This document shows, in pieces, positions 14,898 to 20,820 of a stretch of 20,820 nucleotides of DNA (position 1 is its first letter; every line of letters starts with the position of its first letter). Source of the DNA: Bacteroidales bacterium UBA3856 (GTDB taxonomy: Bacteria; Bacteroidota; Bacteroidia; Bacteroidales; UBA932); the NCBI GenBank assembly GCA_002392525.1, contig DGHE01000211.1, positions 1 to 20,820 of the forward strand. The letters run 5' to 3'. The position numbers were made by a program, and so were the translations under genes. The notes under the pieces are model-generated. The model had not been told where the DNA came from. It ran no database searches and saw nothing but the letters and a program-made list of their open reading frames with translations.

Positions 14898-15668
14898 TTA
14901 GTTGGGCAGTTCCCTTACCGGGAAGGTGAAGTAGGTGTCGGGGAAGGGTTCGTCGGCGAGGGTGAAGTGCCACCACTCCGTGTCCAGTGGCTTAAACCCG
15001 TGAGAGAGCATGGCCCTGCGGAGAATCATGCGGTTCTCGAACTGCTCGGGGGTTATGCTCCGCTTGGGAACGGACGGGCTCTTGCTATTGTCGCCGGTGT
15101 ATTCGCCGGTTTCGGGGTTGCCGCAGAAGTCGGGGTGGCTCTCGGGGCCGAACCAGTCGAAGGTGCCACCCATGTCCACTTCTTTCTCCGTTGTCATGTC
15201 AAAGAGCGTGAGGTCTACGGTAGAACCGCGCGTATGGCCGCTTTTTAGCATTATGTATTCCTGATCAAACAGGACGCTCTTGTCAAGATCCGGGTAGAAG
15301 TATGCTTTCATGCGTGTGTCGGGGAGGTCCTCGGCCCAGTGTACGAAGTGGTCCACGCCTTTCTGCGGCCGGTAGGCATCATATATCTTGAGCCGATATC
15401 CTTGCTCGATGACGTCGTCGCTGACGGCTCTCAGCGCCTGGGCCGCTTTTTTCGTGAGGAGAGCGGTAGGTTCTTCGTAACCGTCGATGCGGGCTCCTAC
15501 GAAATTAAAAGTGCCATAATAGCGGATTTCCAGGATGGCATCGGGTACGGCATCTGTGAGTACTACGAATTCGCGGGCGTCTTCCGTGGGGGGAATGGCG
15601 GGAGAATTCTTACAACCGGCCCATACAAGCAGGCTGGCTGCAATCACCATAAAAACGTTCGTTTTCAT
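14898..15668 (-). CDS. VanX-like D-alanyl-D-alanine dipeptidase (M15 family), lipoprotein
   Basis: The product is 256 aa with a lipoprotein signal ending LVWAGC (Cys19). The VanX/DdpX active site is complete: SGHTRGSTVDLTLFD supplies zinc ligands His145 and Asp152, EWWHF supplies the catalytic Glu231 and third ligand His234, and YDAYRP carries Arg100, matching the transition-state arginine of VanX. The conserved ILEIRYYGTFNFVG lies near residue 45. The enzyme splits D-Ala-D-Ala into free D-alanine. Cytoplasmic VanX does this in vancomycin resistance, but a lipoprotein facing the periplasm, with no vanH, vanA or two-component genes beside it, points to peptide recycling or nutrition instead. 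It converges with the GH31 gene. No TAnnTTTG element is visible upstream; a 12-base direct repeat sits just before the ATG. Confidence 0.93.
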   Translation of the reverse strand: MKTNVFMVIAASLLVWAGCKNSPAIPPTEDAREFVVLTDAVPDAILEIRYYGTFNFVGARIDGYEEPTALLTKKAAQALRAVSDDVIEQGYRLKIYDAYRPQKGVDHFVHWAEDLPDTRMKAYFYPDLDKSVLFDQEYIMLKSGHTRGSTVDLTLFDMTTEKEVDMGGTFDWFGPESHPDFCGNPETGEYTGDNSKSPSVPKRSITPEQFENRMILRRAMLSHGFKPLDTEWWHFTLADEPFPDTYFTFPVRELPN

Positions 15669-15669
15669 C

Positions 15670-15701
15670 TTGTTGATTTATGACAAATTTTGTTGATTTA
15701 T
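15670..15701. repeat. 12-bp direct repeat before the dipeptidase start
   Basis: TTGTTGATTTAT occurs at 15670-15681 and again at 15690-15701, exactly 20 bases apart, the first copy starting one base beyond the ATG of the minus-strand dipeptidase gene. On the coding strand this reads ATAAATCAACAA twice. It may be a repressor site or translational element, or the footprint of a small duplication. Confidence 0.5.
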
Positions 15702-15827
15702 ATACTAATTCGCCATCTGAGGCTTCTGTATGGCGTTCTTAAAATTTGGCATTCCTAAAATTTTACTTCTTTTCATGTATGTTTCAAGTAGTGTAAAAAA
15801 TAAACAATCCTTAATTCTTTGTTAGTT

Positions 15828-15844
15828 TTTTACAGTTTGTAAAA
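15828..15844. repeat. Short palindrome upstream of the solo AraC-domain gene
   Basis: TTTTACA (15828-15834) and TGTAAAA (15838-15844) flank GTT. The site lies 84 bases before the start of the solo DNA-binding-domain gene, in a 260-base AT-rich gap shared with the divergent dipeptidase gene, in which I find no exact promoter match. An operator is possible, but AT-rich sequence produces such palindromes by chance. Confidence 0.3.
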
Positions 15845-15928
15845 CAGTTTTGTACTCTTTTTTACGTGGGTTTCATGGAATGTTGTCATTTTTGCACCCG
15901 GAAATTTTAGAAACAAACACAAAAGACC

Positions 15929-16237
15929 ATGATACCGTATAACGCGAACAACCTTGTAAAAACTATTCGAGTAGAAGTGGAAGAGCGTCAGGCTTTTCTG
16001 GATCCGGGTCTGACGCTTGCTTCCCTTGCCGACCGCTGCCGTACCAATCGTACGTACGTGTCCTCGGCGCTGATGGAACTTGGAGGTTTCTTTGTATATA
16101 TTAACAGCCTCCGCCTCACTTTCGCCGCTTCCTGGCGCAAGTCCCATCCTGGCACCACCCTTGAGCAGGTGGCCCTCGCTTCCGGTTTCCATTGCCGTCA
16201 AACTTATTATAATGTAAGACGTCAGTTGGAACATTAA
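15929..16237 (+). CDS. Stand-alone AraC-type DNA-binding domain protein
   Basis: The product is 102 aa and is essentially only a DNA-binding domain. It contains two helix-turn-helix units: LTLASLADRCRTNRTYVSSAL (about 31-50) and LEQVALASGFHCRQTYYNVRRQL (about 78-100), the AraC/XylS arrangement. It has no sensor, dimerisation or membrane part. It aligns without large gaps to the C-terminal 98 residues of the membrane protein encoded 140 bases downstream (shared FLD, LTL, NRTYVS, LGGFF, ASGF/AAGF, YN-R-QL), with one residue fewer before LGGFF. It is followed by its own terminator, so it is a separate transcript. It may bind the same DNA sites as its neighbour and compete with or assist it. It is intact and not simply a 5' fragment remnant, since it starts with its own ATG and ends normally. 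Confidence 0.85.
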   Translation: MIPYNANNLVKTIRVEVEERQAFLDPGLTLASLADRCRTNRTYVSSALMELGGFFVYINSLRLTFAASWRKSHPGTTLEQVALASGFHCRQTYYNVRRQLEH

Positions 16238-16284
16238 TTCAATCGCCACTTATTTATTTGAGTGTTATATACTTGCTACGTTTT

Positions 16285-16318
16285 TATCGGTACCTGTGAA
16301 GGCACCGATAATTTTTTT
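16285..16318 (+). terminator. Rho-independent terminator after the solo AraC-domain gene
   Basis: TATCGGTACC (16285-16294) pairs with GGCACCGATA (16301-16310) around TGTGAA, with one A-C mismatch, and is followed by seven Ts (16312-16318). It ends the small gene's transcript 47 bases after its stop and separates it from the next gene. Confidence 0.85.
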
Positions 16319-16410
16319 GTGCCCAGCGGTGCGCGGCGGGTAGGACAAATTTAGTACATTTTTTTGCAAAAGTCTTTTCTATGTGCGAAATTTGTTTGTT
16401 TTTTAGTAAG

Positions 16411-17532
16411 ATGTACACGCAAGAGGATCTTTTCTTCAGTACGGCACTCGCCGTTTATATTGCGGTGGGTGTAGTTGTAGCGATAGTCCGCTGGGGCCAC
16501 CGCTGTGAACCATATTCCCAGAATATGGACTATTATTACCCGGCCTGGAGAACGGTCGTATTCTGTTGTCTTACCAATCTGATGCTGCTTCCTTTCGTGT
16601 ACATGCCGCACGACACCGACTCGAACCTCGCCCTGCGCATTATCCTGATGCTGGCCTCGCCGTACTTCTGCGCCATGTTCATGTTCACCTATTTTGGCCG
16701 TATGCTCAAGCGGAAGAGCTGGATTATGCCGCTTATCTTTCTGTCGGTCCCGTTTACCGTGATGACCCTCCTGGCGCTTGCCATTGCCATTGAACCCGGT
16801 CAGCAGCTCGTGGGACGCGACGCCCGTATCCTGGGATCCATTTCCGGCACCCTCGCTTGCATTTTTCTGTATGCCTTCGGCTCGGCCCTCTACATGATCG
16901 GACAGGCCAGAAGACGCTTTTCCGAGACCAATTTCTCCAACCCCGACGACTTCCCCAAGGATTTTGCCCGTCAGGCCGTCTGTATGGCCGGATGGCATGT
17001 CGTCATTACGTGGTCCATCTGCTTCCTGGGTTCCAATACGCTCATGGGATGGGGCCTGCTTGTCCTGTCCGGTATCCTGGTGTACTTCCTTATCACAGAC
17101 CTGCAGCCGCACCGCGCGCTGGATGCAAACCGCCTTGAGGCCGAAGAAACGGCTCGTATGCAGGCCGAGACCGTAGCCCGCCAGACTTTCGAAACCTCTG
17201 AAGTTGAAGAGGAAGAGACGCTGTCGGCGCTCCGTAAGGACGAAATCCTCCGTATTATCCGCCATGCGGTGGAGGAGGACAAGGCCTTCCTGGACAGCCA
17301 TCTCACGCTGTCTTCGCTGGCCCGTACCTGCGGCGTGAACAGAACCTATGTGTCGGCCGTGATGAACGAATACCTGGGCGGTTTCTTCTCCTATGTCAAC
17401 CGCTGCCGGCTGGAGTACGCCACCCAGTATAAGGCCGATAATCCCGATGCCGCCGTTGAAGAGGTGGCGACGGCCGCCGGCTTCGGCTCCCGCCAGAGCT
17501 TCTACAACGCCCGCAAGCAGTTAAGCGCCTGA
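16411..17532 (+). CDS. Seven-transmembrane protein with C-terminal AraC DNA-binding domain (membrane-bound regulator)
   Basis: The product is 373 aa from ATG 16411 (MYTQEDLFF) or 383 aa from an in-frame ATG at 16381; the shorter is preferred because the first added residues (MCEICLFFSK) spoil the polar N-terminus, but this is not certain. Counted from 16411, hydrophobic spans lie near residues 8-26, 49-65, 74-95, 105-127, 140-164, 190-207 and 211-229, seven in all. A charged, Glu-rich linker (about 238-275) follows, then an AraC-type domain (276-373) with two helix-turn-helix units (LTLSSLARTCGVNRTYVSAVM and VEEVATAAGFGSRQSFYNARK). One polypeptide therefore combines a membrane sensor and a DNA-binding output, without histidine kinase or receiver domains. 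The signal is unknown. The transporter gene starts three bases later and is probably co-transcribed. Confidence 0.87.
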   Translation: MYTQEDLFFSTALAVYIAVGVVVAIVRWGHRCEPYSQNMDYYYPAWRTVVFCCLTNLMLLPFVYMPHDTDSNLALRIILMLASPYFCAMFMFTYFGRMLKRKSWIMPLIFLSVPFTVMTLLALAIAIEPGQQLVGRDARILGSISGTLACIFLYAFGSALYMIGQARRRFSETNFSNPDDFPKDFARQAVCMAGWHVVITWSICFLGSNTLMGWGLLVLSGILVYFLITDLQPHRALDANRLEAEETARMQAETVARQTFETSEVEEEETLSALRKDEILRIIRHAVEEDKAFLDSHLTLSSLARTCGVNRTYVSAVMNEYLGGFFSYVNRCRLEYATQYKADNPDAAVEEVATAAGFGSRQSFYNARKQLSA

Positions 17533-17535
17533 GCC

Positions 17536-18642
17536 ATGGACAGAAGTTCCCAGATTATCCGAGCCAGCGTGGTGGGAATCGTCGCCAACCTGATGCTGGC
17601 GGCTTTCAAGGCCCTTGTAGGCTTCCTCTCCAGTTCCGTGGCCATTATCCTGGACGCCGTGAACAACCTCACCGACGTCCTTTCCAGCGTCATCACCATC
17701 GTCGGGACCAAACTCTCGCTCAAACCCGCCGACCGTGACCACCCCTACGGGCATGGCCGCATCGAGTACTTCAGCGCCATCATCATCGCCGTCATCGTGT
17801 TCTCGGCCGGCGCCACGTCGCTGTACGAGTCCATCGGCAAGATCATCCATCCCACGGAACCCACCTACAGCCTCACGTCCCTCATCGTCATCGGCGTAGC
17901 CATCGTGGTGAAACTGGTGCTGGGCCGCTATGTCAAGAAAAAGGGAGAAGAACTCAGCAGCGATGCGCTCGTCGCCTCGGGCTCCGATGCCCTCTTTGAT
18001 GCCATTATTACCGCCGCCACGTTGGTGTCGGCCGGCATTATGCTGCTTTGGAACGTATCGCTGGACGGAATTCTCGGCGCTCTCATCTCCGTAATCATCC
18101 TCAAAGCCGGCGTTGAGATGATCAGCAAGCCGGTCAGTGAACTTCTGGGCGCCCGTGTGTCGCCGGAGCTCACCCGCGCCATCCGGCAGGAGGTAATGGA
18201 GATCCCGCAGGTACATGGCGTCTTTGACCTTATCCTGCACAATTATGGCCCTAATGTTATGATGGGCTCGCTGCATGTGAGTGTGGACGATACCCTGCGG
18301 GCCGATGAAATCCACGCGCTCTCCCGCCAGATCCAGGAGCTGATGTACTCCCGCCACGGCATTGTGATGACGGTGGGCGTTTACGCGGTCGCTACCGGAA
18401 ACAGCCCCCGGGCCACCTTGCAGCGGGAAGTGACAAAGCTTGTCCTGGCACATCCCGAGGTAGTGCAGACGCACGGCTTCTTCTATTCGGAAAAAGACCA
18501 TGTGCTCTCCGTAGACGTAGTTCCGGAGTTTGGCATCAAGGATTTCACCCCCATCTCCAAGTCCATCTCGGATGAGCTGAGACCGCTGGTTCCCCCCGAT
18601 TTCCAAGTGAGCGTGGTGGTGGACTACAACTACAGCGAGTAG
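17536..18642 (+). CDS. Cation diffusion facilitator (CDF) family metal exporter, possibly Mn type
   Basis: The product is 368 aa, somewhat longer than the usual 300 or so. Six membrane segments occupy about residues 10-190, with VAIILDAVNNLTDVLSSVIT in helix 2, RDHPYGHGRIEYFSA after it, and ASGSDALFDAIITAATLVSA in helix 5. The cytoplasmic ZT-dimer domain follows (VHGVFDLILHNYGPNVMMGSL, then HVSVD, ADEIHALSRQI, GIVMTVGVYA), with a further ~80-residue extension. The metal site reads NxxxD in helix 2 (Asn43, Asp47) and DxxxD in helix 5 (Asp151, Asp155), lacking the His of Zn/Fe exporters; Mn-exporting CDF proteins have this Asn/Asp-rich pattern, so Mn2+ is the best guess. It exports divalent metal in exchange for protons. 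It starts three bases after the membrane regulator. Confidence 0.9.
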   Translation: MDRSSQIIRASVVGIVANLMLAAFKALVGFLSSSVAIILDAVNNLTDVLSSVITIVGTKLSLKPADRDHPYGHGRIEYFSAIIIAVIVFSAGATSLYESIGKIIHPTEPTYSLTSLIVIGVAIVVKLVLGRYVKKKGEELSSDALVASGSDALFDAIITAATLVSAGIMLLWNVSLDGILGALISVIILKAGVEMISKPVSELLGARVSPELTRAIRQEVMEIPQVHGVFDLILHNYGPNVMMGSLHVSVDDTLRADEIHALSRQIQELMYSRHGIVMTVGVYAVATGNSPRATLQREVTKLVLAHPEVVQTHGFFYSEKDHVLSVDVVPEFGIKDFTPISKSISDELRPLVPPDFQVSVVVDYNYSE

Positions 18643-18675
18643 CGCGCCGTTCTCGGAATTCTGCCGCTTTTTTCG

Positions 18676-18683
18676 TACCTTTG
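18676..18683 (+). promoter_or_regulatory. Promoter -7 element of uvrA, giving a nearly leaderless mRNA
   Basis: TACCTTTG (18676-18683) is an exact match to TAnnTTTG. The uvrA ATG starts at 18690, only six bases past the element, where transcription would begin. No good TTG stands 19 bases upstream (the region reads TCTCGG), so the -33 box is weak. Confidence 0.65.
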
Positions 18684-18689
18684 CAAACT

Positions 18690-20820
18690 ATGCCGGCAGA
18701 AGGAAATATCATTGTCAAGAAAGCCCGTGTAAACAACCTCAAAGACATTACGGTGGAAATCCCCCGTAACCGTCTGGTGGTAATTACGGGCGTGAGCGGC
18801 AGCGGAAAGAGTTCGCTGGCCTTTGATACACTGTTTGCAGAGGGACAGCGCCGTTTTGCCGAGAGCCTGTCCTCCTATGCCCGCCAGTTTCTGGGACGCA
18901 TGTCCAAACCGGATGTGGACATGATCGAGGGCATCCCGCCGGCCATCGCCATCGAACAGAAGGTCAATATCAAGAACCCCCGCTCCACGGTGGCCACCAC
19001 CACCGAAATCTACGACTACCTCCGCATCCTTTTCGCCCGCATCGGCCGTACCTATTCGCCCGTGAGCGGGGAAGAAGTGAAGGCCCACAACGTGGGGGAC
19101 GTGATCGCCGCCCTCTCCGACGGAAAGCCGCACGCAGTATATATCCTGGCCGATGTCCGTTGGGACACCCGGGAAGACAAAGTGGAACTGATGCTGTCCC
19201 TCAAGGAAGAGGGCTATGGACGTCTTTTCTCCCCGGCCGATGGATCGATGTACCAGATTGAGGACGTGATGAAGATGGACGGAAACTATCCTGCCGGTCT
19301 GTGGCTCCTCGTAGACCGCGTCAAGACCTCCGGAGAACTGGATGGAGATATGCGCACCCGCCTGCACGCTTCCGTCCAGAGCGCCTTTGACAAGGGTAAC
19401 GGAGACATGGCCCTTTGGGAGACATCCGGTGAACTGATCCGCTTCTGTTCCCGCTTCGAGCGCGACGGCATCACCTTCCGCAAGCCGGACGAGTATCTCT
19501 TCAGTTTCAACAGCCCCCTCGGCGCCTGCCCCGTTTGCGGAGGCCTCGGCAAGATTGTGGGCGTAAGCGAAGACCTGGTAATTCCGGACAAGACAAAGAG
19601 CATCTATGACGGGGCTATCGCCTGCTGGAGAGGAGAAAAAATGAGCTGGTTCAAGGACCAGCTCATCAAAAACTCCGAGAAACTGGGCATTCCCATCTTC
19701 GAGCCCTACGCCAAGCTCACGGAAAAGCAGAAGCATATTATCTGGACCCACCGGGGAGACTACGAAGACCCCGATGCCTATTGCGGTCTTGACCAGTTCT
19801 TCGAATGGGTGGAGAGCAACCGCTACAAGATCCAGTATAAGTATATGCTCAGCCGATACTCCGGCCGCACCACCTGCCATGCCTGCGGCGGCAGCCGCCT
19901 GCGGAAGGAAGCCCTGTATGTGAAAGTGGGCGGAAAGACCATCCACGACCTGCTGTCCATGACCGTGGACGAACTCCTCCTGTGGTTCCAAAACTGCCAT
20001 CTTACTGCTTACGAGTCTGAGATCGCCGGCAAGACCATCGAAGAAATCCAGTACCGACTGCAGTGCATCCAGGACGTAGGCCTCGGATACCTCACGCTGG
20101 CCCGTACCATGAACACGCTCTCCGGCGGTGAAAGCCAGCGCGTGAACCTCGTGACCGCCCTCGGGAGCTCCCTCGTGGGCTCCATGTACATCCTGGACGA
20201 GCCTTCCATCGGCCTGCATCCCCGCGACACCGACCGCCTCATCGAGGTGCTCCGGCGCCTCAGGGACATTGGCAACACTGTTGTGGTGGTGGAACACGAC
20301 CCCGAGATTATCAAGGCCGCCGACTGGGTCATCGACCTAGGCCCCAAGGCCGGCGTCAACGGAGGAGAGATTGTTTTCGAAGGCAACCTCGCAGAGTTAC
20401 CCGTTCAGGCCAATGAAAAATCCCTTACCCTTCAGTACCTGGCCGGCATCCGGAAGCCTTACCAGAGAGAGAAAAATCCCTGGCGCTATTCCATTACGGT
20501 AGAAGGCGCCATGCAGAATAACCTCAAGGACATCGACGTCCAGTTCCCCCTGAATACCCTTACGGTGGTGAGCGGCGTATCGGGCAGCGGCAAGAGTTCC
20601 CTGGTGGGAGACATCCTGTATCCTGCGCTGCACCGCCGCCTCAACGAGACCGGAGACCTTCCGGGCACGTTCAAGGGCCTCTCCGGAGACCTGGACCGCA
20701 TCACCCGGGTAGAGTATGTGGACCAGAATCCCATCGGCAAAAGCTCCCGTTCCAATGCCGTCACCTACCTCAAGGTGTACGACGACATCCGCAAGCTCCT
20801 GAGCGAGCAGCAGTACGCCC
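18690..20820 (+). CDS. uvrA: UvrA, excinuclease ABC subunit A (3' end outside window)
   Basis: The first 710 codons of a protein usually near 940 aa are present; the frame is open to the window edge. The N-terminal ATPase has Walker A GVSGSGKSS (34-42), RRFAESLSSYARQFLG, then the UvrB-interaction region, CPVCGG (Cys280, Cys283), CHACGGSRLR (Cys396, Cys399), the ABC signature LSGGESQRVNL (477) and Walker B YILDEPSIGLHP (500). The second ATPase has its own Walker A GVSGSGKSS (629). UvrA dimers scan DNA for helix-distorting damage, load UvrB and leave before UvrC cuts. In the first zinc module the upstream pair is missing: the segment before CPVC reads RFCSRFERDG, with a single cysteine, so only the later CxxC remains; I believe this is common in Bacteroidota. 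Start chosen at ATG 18690, giving the standard N-terminus (IIVKKARVNNLKDI). Confidence 0.97.
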   Translation, partial: MPAEGNIIVKKARVNNLKDITVEIPRNRLVVITGVSGSGKSSLAFDTLFAEGQRRFAESLSSYARQFLGRMSKPDVDMIEGIPPAIAIEQKVNIKNPRSTVATTTEIYDYLRILFARIGRTYSPVSGEEVKAHNVGDVIAALSDGKPHAVYILADVRWDTREDKVELMLSLKEEGYGRLFSPADGSMYQIEDVMKMDGNYPAGLWLLVDRVKTSGELDGDMRTRLHASVQSAFDKGNGDMALWETSGELIRFCSRFERDGITFRKPDEYLFSFNSPLGACPVCGGLGKIVGVSEDLVIPDKTKSIYDGAIACWRGEKMSWFKDQLIKNSEKLGIPIFEPYAKLTEKQKHIIWTHRGDYEDPDAYCGLDQFFEWVESNRYKIQYKYMLSRYSGRTTCHACGGSRLRKEALYVKVGGKTIHDLLSMTVDELLLWFQNCHLTAYESEIAGKTIEEIQYRLQCIQDVGLGYLTLARTMNTLSGGESQRVNLVTALGSSLVGSMYILDEPSIGLHPRDTDRLIEVLRRLRDIGNTVVVVEHDPEIIKAADWVIDLGPKAGVNGGEIVFEGNLAELPVQANEKSLTLQYLAGIRKPYQREKNPWRYSITVEGAMQNNLKDIDVQFPLNTLTVVSGVSGSGKSSLVGDILYPALHRRLNETGDLPGTFKGLSGDLDRITRVEYVDQNPIGKSSRSNAVTYLKVYDDIRKLLSEQQYA

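Noticed and set aside
14898..15668. Vancomycin-resistance (van) gene cluster
   Set aside because: Only a VanX-like gene is present. It is a lipoprotein and there is no vanH, ligase or VanRS pair nearby; Gram-negative outer membranes already exclude vancomycin.
12691..15668. Polysaccharide utilisation locus around the GH31 enzyme
   Set aside because: There is no SusC/SusD-like pair, no second carbohydrate enzyme and no dedicated regulator next to it.
15929..16237. Solo AraC domain as a pseudogene fragment of a larger regulator
   Set aside because: It has its own ATG, both helix-turn-helix units complete, a normal stop and its own terminator, and I see no decayed sensor sequence upstream.
1..20820. 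CRISPR arrays, insertion sequences, integrases or toxin-antitoxin pairs
   Set aside because: I saw no repeat-spacer array, no transposase or integrase motif and no typical toxin-antitoxin gene pair.

Overview
The window looks like chromosomal DNA from a fairly GC-rich member of Bacteroidales (Bacteroidota). The evidence is a fimbrillin-type lipoprotein cassette with DUF3575 and DUF5119-like members, an UpxY-type NusG paralogue, a BspA-like leucine-rich-repeat protein, a 7TM/AraC hybrid regulator, and promoters of the Bacteroidota type (TTG, a 19-base gap, then TAnnTTTG). Coding regions are GC-rich and intergenic gaps are AT-rich. An Alistipes-like or uncultivated gut/rumen lineage would fit, but the genus cannot be fixed from the sequence.

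Region 1 (113-8877, + strand) is a tightly packed six-gene surface-fibre cassette. It holds a DUF3575 outer-membrane-like protein, a DUF5119-like lipoprotein, two fimbrillin-family lipoproteins, and two very large tandem paralogous lipoproteins with a fimbrillin-like N-terminus, an Ig/BACON-like middle and a FISUMP-like C-terminus. Most junctions overlap or nearly touch (ATGA, TAATG, 3-base gap), so the genes are probably one transcript. By analogy with FimA/Mfa fimbriae, the small proteins would be stalk or anchor and the two large ones tip or accessory adhesins. This is the most interesting system in the window.

Region 2 (8874-10913, - strand) is a three-gene operon: a small protein of unknown function, a cytoplasmic BspA-type LRR protein and an RluA/RluD-family pseudouridine synthase. 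Its end overlaps the end of the fimbrial cassette by four bases. Next comes an UpxY/NusG-like antiterminator (11041-11667, -) without any capsule genes beside it. It diverges from a small heat-shock protein gene (11896-12327, +). A repeated TGCCATTTTG-like element lies between the two promoters.

Region 3 (12356-15701) has a tRNA-Asp(GTC) with its own promoter and terminator, a GH31 alpha-glycosidase lipoprotein, and a convergent VanX-like D-Ala-D-Ala dipeptidase lipoprotein. A perfect-looking 21-bp hairpin separates the last two.

Region 4 (15929-18642, +) has a stand-alone AraC-type DNA-binding domain, a terminator, and a seven-transmembrane protein whose cytoplasmic tail carries a closely related AraC domain. 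A cation-diffusion-facilitator transporter with a Mn-like motif pattern starts three bases after it. The window ends inside uvrA (from 18690), whose promoter lies so close to its ATG that the mRNA may be leaderless.
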